Origin: JAHHLP01 sp041609895
GTDB taxonomy: Bacteria > Bacteroidota > Rhodothermia > Rhodothermales > JABDKH01
Assembly: GCA_041609895.1 (NCBI GenBank)
Contig: JBFIPX010000112.1
Location: forward strand, 1 to 10,254
DNA length: 10,254 nucleotides
Direction: 5' to 3'
A program made the translations under genes and the position numbers. Under the pieces are notes generated by a model that worked only from the letters and a program-made list of their open reading frames with translations, did no database searches and had not been told where the DNA came from. Within the stretch, counting starts at the first letter, position 1. Every line of letters begins with the position of its first letter. Positions 7,296 through 10,254 of this stretch are shown here, one piece after another.

Positions 7296-9176
7296 CTACA
7301 GGTGACCAAACTCCTCTCGCAACGACTCGGCATCCCAGCCTGCGTCTCTCTCCAGTCCCTCATCCTCCAGATCAGACTGCAGCAACCGCTCCAGGTCCTG
7401 AATCCTCTTACGCGCCGCATTGATGTATATGCCGCGGTCTTCCTGTCGCATCTCAGTAAGCTGCCTCAGCGAGTCCTCATCGTGCTTGAGAAACTTCAAA
7501 GCTGCGCGCTTGCTTTGGTAGGCACGAAAGCCAAGTAGTTTGAGAGCGTCCTCACCCATGCGCAACGAACTATCGAGAGCTTCGCGGTAAACGTAATCGA
7601 CACCCGCGTCCAGTAAGTCGTGTGCGTCGTTCCAGTCGAATGCCCGCGCAAGGATCTGCAACGATGGAAAATGTTTCTGAGCAGTCTCCACGAGTCGCAG
7701 TGTTCGCTCCGGCGTGTCCAGCGCAAGCACCAGTAGCTTTGCCCGATCTGCACCCGCCGCCAGCAGCAAGTCATATCGCGACGCATCCCCGTAGTACACC
7801 TTTAGGCCCAGCCGGCGGAGTAGCTCCACCCGATCCGAATCGACATCAAGGACCGTTGTCTCCACGCCGTTTGCCTTGAGAAAACGACCGACCGACGCGC
7901 CAAAACTCCCGAAGCCGGCTATAAGAACGGGGCTCTGTTCTTCAATGGCATCCGCTTCACGCTTTTCCTCGCGAAGCGTACCAACTCTGGGTTGAATCAC
8001 CCGCTCGTACAGTACCATCAACACCGGAGACAATGCCATAGAAAGCGCAACAGCCGCAACTAGCGGGCTCGTGATGGTTTGATCCAAAACCCCTTCCTGG
8101 GAAGCAAAGGACAGCAGCACGAAAGCAAATTCTCCCACCTGTGGGAGTGCAAAGGCGATTAGCAGACCCTGATCCAGACTGAACCCGAACGCGCGCGACA
8201 ACACAAGAAGGACTGCGAATTTCAGGATCACTATGGCGGCAACGAGACCCGCGATTACGATCGGAAGGGCTAGCAGAAGTGCGAAATCAATTGATGCCCC
8301 GACGGCGATAAAGAAGAGCCCCAGCAAGAGACCCTTGAACGGCTCGATATCACTCTCAAGCTCGTGCCGATATTCACTGTTCGCAAGCACAACACCGGCT
8401 AGAAACGTGCCGAGCGCTGGACTGAGTCCCACCAGCGACATCAGCAGCGCAATACCGATAACGAGTAGGAGCGCCGCCGCCGTAAACAACTCGCGCATCC
8501 GGGTCCTGGCAATAGCCCGAAATACCGGCCGCAAGAGATAGCGGCCGCCCACGACAATCGCCGCTACCGCTCCCAGAACAGCCAGCGTCTGAACCCAGCC
8601 GGGAAAATGACCAATCCAGCTGCCGCCGTGACCACCTTCCGCCGCTACGGATGGCGACGTTGCCAGAAGCGGAAACAGGGCCAGCATTGGAATGACGGCA
8701 ATATCCTGAAACAGAAGCACGGCGAACGATCCCTGCCCACCGGCCGTCTTCATCAAACCCTTTTCGTTGAGCGTCTGAAGCACGATCGCAGTGGACGACA
8801 AAGCGACTGTCATGCCTACCGCAAGCGCCTCCTGCCAACTGAGGCCGATCACGAGTGATATTCCAGCTACGAGAATTGTCGTGACGCTTACTTGCAATCC
8901 CCCGACTCCCAGGATGGGAGTCCGAAGACGCCACAGCAGAGCCGGCTCGAGCTCCAGACCCACCACGAACAACATCATTACAACGCCGAACTCGGCAAAG
9001 TGCATGACGTCCTCACCCTCCTCACCGAGCAGCCCAAGTCCAAAGGGTCCAATGATCACTCCGGCAATGAGGTAGCCGAGTACCGAACCCAGACCAAGGC
9101 GCTTCGCAATCGGTACGGCAACGACAGCGGCGGTCAGGTATACAAAGGCCTGGAATAGAAAACTCTCGCCACTCAT
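7296..9176 (-). CDS. KefB/KefC-like K+/H+ antiporter (CPA2 family) with RCK domain
   Basis: A membrane antiporter of the CPA2 family that exports K+ in exchange for H+. In the numbering of the longer GTG form (9185, 629 aa), the first 400 residues form about a dozen hydrophobic helices, with FQDIAVIP (159-166) carrying the ion-site aspartate. HELESDIEPF (274-283) matches the acidic regulatory loop of E. coli KefC (HALESDIEPF), which favours a true Kef protein over a general CPA2 exchanger. Residues about 417-540 form a TrkA-N/RCK Rossmann domain with GFGSFG (424-429), an acidic strand end (VLDVDSD) and YYGDAS. A charged, coiled-coil-like tail follows. The ATG at 9176 is preferred (626 aa) because it overlaps the upstream gene's TGA as ATGA and has AAGG and GGAG upstream. 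Gating by NAD(H) is likely; glutathione control is less certain because the KefC Gln412-equivalent is Ala. Confidence 0.93.
   Translation of the reverse strand: MSGESFLFQAFVYLTAAVVAVPIAKRLGLGSVLGYLIAGVIIGPFGLGLLGEEGEDVMHFAEFGVVMMLFVVGLELEPALLWRLRTPILGVGGLQVSVTTILVAGISLVIGLSWQEALAVGMTVALSSTAIVLQTLNEKGLMKTAGGQGSFAVLLFQDIAVIPMLALFPLLATSPSVAAEGGHGGSWIGHFPGWVQTLAVLGAVAAIVVGGRYLLRPVFRAIARTRMRELFTAAALLLVIGIALLMSLVGLSPALGTFLAGVVLANSEYRHELESDIEPFKGLLLGLFFIAVGASIDFALLLALPIVIAGLVAAIVILKFAVLLVLSRAFGFSLDQGLLIAFALPQVGEFAFVLLSFASQEGVLDQTITSPLVAAVALSMALSPVLMVLYERVIQPRVGTLREEKREADAIEEQSPVLIAGFGSFGASVGRFLKANGVETTVLDVDSDRVELLRRLGLKVYYGDASRYDLLLAAGADRAKLLVLALDTPERTLRLVETAQKHFPSLQILARAFDWNDAHDLLDAGVDYVYREALDSSLRMGEDALKLLGFRAYQSKRAALKFLKHDEDSLRQLTEMRQEDRGIYINAARKRIQDLERLLQSDLEDEGLERDAGWDAESLREEFGHL
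9173..9176 (-). promoter_or_regulatory. ATGA stop/start overlap coupling the two kef genes
   Basis: On the minus strand the four bases ATGA combine the antiporter's start codon with the TGA of the oxidoreductase. AAGG (about 9 nt upstream) and GGAG (3 nt upstream) lie before it. This arrangement usually gives coupled translation and fits a complex of the two products. It also argues against the GTG at 9185 as the antiporter start. Confidence 0.7.
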
Positions 9177-9784
9177 CGGCTCCACCCTTCGCTTTGCTGC
9201 GATACGATTGCATCGTTGAGCGTCACGTGGTCCATGGCTTGATCCAAATCGATTCGATCTTCCGCCAGAAGGCGAAGCGCCTCCGAATACTTCCCGGCCT
9301 CGACCTCGATATCAGACTCACTCATCCGATGCGTGCCGTGTATCACGTAGGGTGGCAAGTATTCCATCCCGCATAGCCGTACGGTCTGCTCAATCGGCGC
9401 AAGGAATTGTCGAATCGTAAATCGGTTGTAGCCGTCAGGCTCGTACGCCTCGGCCCGACCCCCCGTGGAAATGAGACTCAACGCGCGCTTGCCTCTAAGG
9501 GCCGTTCCCGAAGACCCGTACGCCCACCCGTGTTCCAAAACGAGGTCTTCCCACTGCTTGATCATCGGCGGAGTACTGTACCAGAAGAAAGGATGCTGAA
9601 GGACGATCAGATCGTGATCGAGCAACAATTTCTGTTCGACCTCGACGTCGATAGAGAAGTCAGGGTATCTTTCGTAGAGATCGTGAAAGGTAACCCCGGT
9701 ATCGGGCACCAGGTGAACGAGTCGCCGATGAACACGCGACCTCTCAAAGGCCGGATGGGCAAAAAGGATGAGGGTTTTGGGCAT
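9173..9784 (-). CDS. KefF/KefG-like NAD(P)H quinone oxidoreductase, ancillary to the potassium efflux antiporter
   Basis: A 203-residue soluble flavodoxin-fold protein of the NQO/modulator-of-drug-activity family. Visible signatures are the N-terminal strand and FMN loop LILFAHPAFERSRVHRRL (5-22), QHPFFWYSTPPMIKQWED (63-80), and the STGG loop (106-109). In E. coli KefF and KefG reduce quinones and bind the cytosolic side of KefC/KefB, needed for full efflux activity. Direct linkage to a Kef antiporter gene, with a 4-nt ATGA overlap, supports that role here. It is slightly longer than KefF (176) or KefG (about 183), with the extra residues at the C-terminus. The ATG at 9784 has no clear Shine-Dalgarno sequence. 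KefF versus KefG cannot be decided. Confidence 0.9.
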   Translation of the reverse strand: MPKTLILFAHPAFERSRVHRRLVHLVPDTGVTFHDLYERYPDFSIDVEVEQKLLLDHDLIVLQHPFFWYSTPPMIKQWEDLVLEHGWAYGSSGTALRGKRALSLISTGGRAEAYEPDGYNRFTIRQFLAPIEQTVRLCGMEYLPPYVIHGTHRMSESDIEVEAGKYSEALRLLAEDRIDLDQAMDHVTLNDAIVSQQSEGWSR

Positions 9785-9819
9785 CTTAACGGGTGAAAAT
9801 CCTAGGACAGAGCCAATTC

Positions 9820-9859
9820 GTCGATAAGAATGGTACAGTGTCGATAAGAATGGTACAGT
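9820..9859 (+). repeat. Two exact tandem copies of a 20-bp unit
   Basis: GTCGATAAGAATGGTACAGT occurs at 9820-9839 and again, without a mismatch, at 9840-9859. A weaker relative beginning GTCG and containing AATGGT lies at 9873-9893. The block starts 36 nt upstream of the kef oxidoreductase ATG. Twenty base pairs is close to two helical turns, so two copies would face the same side of the DNA, as for a dimeric regulator. A remnant of a mobile-element end with repeated binding sites is the main alternative. No transposase is in the window. Confidence 0.9.
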
Positions 9860-9949
9860 ATTGAGGATAAACGTCGGGCACTAAATGGTCACCATGGGAC
9901 CCCCGCGCTATGGGCATCATCCATCCGGACCTCAAGCGATCTCCGTCGG

Positions 9950-9965
9950 TACATAAACAAATGTA
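9950..9965. promoter_or_regulatory. TACAT-N6-ATGTA inverted repeat, possible operator
   Basis: TACAT (9950-9954) and ATGTA (9961-9965) are perfect inverted half-sites around AAACAA. The dyad lies between divergent genes and overlaps AT-rich sequence that could be a -10 region. Short dyads of this size arise by chance, so a regulatory role is only suggested by position. Confidence 0.3.
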
Positions 9966-10089
9966 TAGACTGGCCTCAGAAAACGACGCAAAGATGGTCG
10001 CGAAACTGAACAATGCCCGGGCGGGCATCTATAAGGTTTATGTAGTTTCGGGTGTCTTTCGAAAGAAGAGCAAAACGCAGCGACGATTC

Positions 10090-10254
10090 ATGAGTTCGGT
10101 GGCAATGTGCACGAGACTCTCCATCCTGCTGTTGCTAACGGTTTCGTTCACGGTACCGGACGTGGCGGGTCAGGATACGGGGAGGTCGAGATTCCTTCGA
10201 TGGACGTATCAGGATGCGGCCGCGCTCGTGTCAGAAATCGGTTTGAATGCCCCG
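10090..10254 (+). CDS. Secreted or envelope protein, N-terminal fragment (3' partial)
   Basis: From the ATG at 10090 the frame is open to the window edge (55 codons). The N-terminus looks like a signal peptide: MSSVAMCTR, then a hydrophobic core LSILLLLTVSFTV, then a likely signal-peptidase I site after VAG, before QDTG. A second ATG at 10105 (after GGTGG, 2 nt) would give a shorter, equally plausible signal peptide. The mature part seen (RSRFLRWTYQDAAALVSEIG) is too short to assign a family. The same frame is open further back, to an ATG at 9910, but starting there would bury the signal peptide about 60 residues inside, so I prefer the later starts. Confidence 0.6.
   Translation, partial: MSSVAMCTRLSILLLLTVSFTVPDVAGQDTGRSRFLRWTYQDAAALVSEIGLNAP

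Larger units (their letters stand above)
9785..10089. other. Intergenic region between the kef operon and the right-end gene
   Basis: About 305 nt separate the divergent kef operon from the partial gene at the right edge. It holds a 20-bp tandem repeat near the kef side and a TACAT-N6-ATGTA dyad near the middle. I see no convincing -35/-10 pair on either strand. On the minus strand, TACATTTG (about 9959-9966) fits the Bacteroidota -7 pattern TAnnTTTG, but its spacing to an upstream TTTG is wider than usual. An 80-codon minus-strand frame across the region resembles no protein I know and runs through the repeats, so I do not call it. Confidence 0.6.

Noticed and set aside
9786..10028. An 80-codon minus-strand frame upstream of the kef oxidoreductase
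   Set aside because: It runs through both 20-bp repeats, has an odd composition, shows no family motif and has no convincing ribosome-binding site.

Overview
The window holds ordinary chromosomal genes of a moderately GC-rich, Gram-negative bacterium with an outer membrane. The evidence is a C-terminal outer-membrane beta-barrel, a quinone-linked (membrane) dihydroorotate dehydrogenase and a Kef-type potassium efflux system. The fusion of a zinc peptidase, a PD40 propeller and a barrel, together with the general protein style, recalls the Rhodothermota/Balneolota/Bacteroidota or Gemmatimonadota side of the tree. This placement is an impression from protein style, not from a marker gene.

Layout from left to right: (1) 1-2841 (+), the 3' part of a large surface protein with a gluzincin zinc-protease domain, a five-blade-signature PD40/TolB-like propeller and an Omp85-like barrel. 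(2) 2944-3771 (-), a PhzF-family isomerase, convergent with gene 1. (3) 3865 or 3922-5037 (+), class 2 dihydroorotate dehydrogenase (pyrD), divergent from phzF. (4) 5097-6986 (+), a long-chain acyl-CoA synthetase, 59 nt after pyrD and possibly cotranscribed, ending in a 12-bp perfect hairpin that includes its stop codon. (5) 7134-7207 (+), tRNA-Pro with anticodon CGG, behind a TATAAT box. (6) 7296-9176 (-) and 9173-9784 (-), a two-gene operon. The upstream gene is a KefF/KefG-like flavodoxin-fold quinone reductase. The downstream gene is a KefB/KefC-like K+/H+ antiporter. They are joined by an ATGA stop/start overlap. (7) 9785-10089, a non-coding stretch with two exact tandem copies of a 20-bp unit and a TACAT-N6-ATGTA dyad. 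(8) about 10090-10254 (+), the start of a secreted protein cut by the window edge.

The genes do not form one pathway: pyrD makes pyrimidines, the acyl-CoA synthetase activates fatty acids, and the Kef pair controls K+ efflux in response to electrophile or redox stress. I found no defence system, CRISPR array, transposase, phage gene or clear new multi-gene system. The points most worth a second look are the cysteine at the catalytic-serine position of an otherwise class 2 PyrD, the 20-bp tandem repeat upstream of the Kef operon with a degenerate same-strand relative beside the tRNA, and the architecture of the left-hand surface protein.
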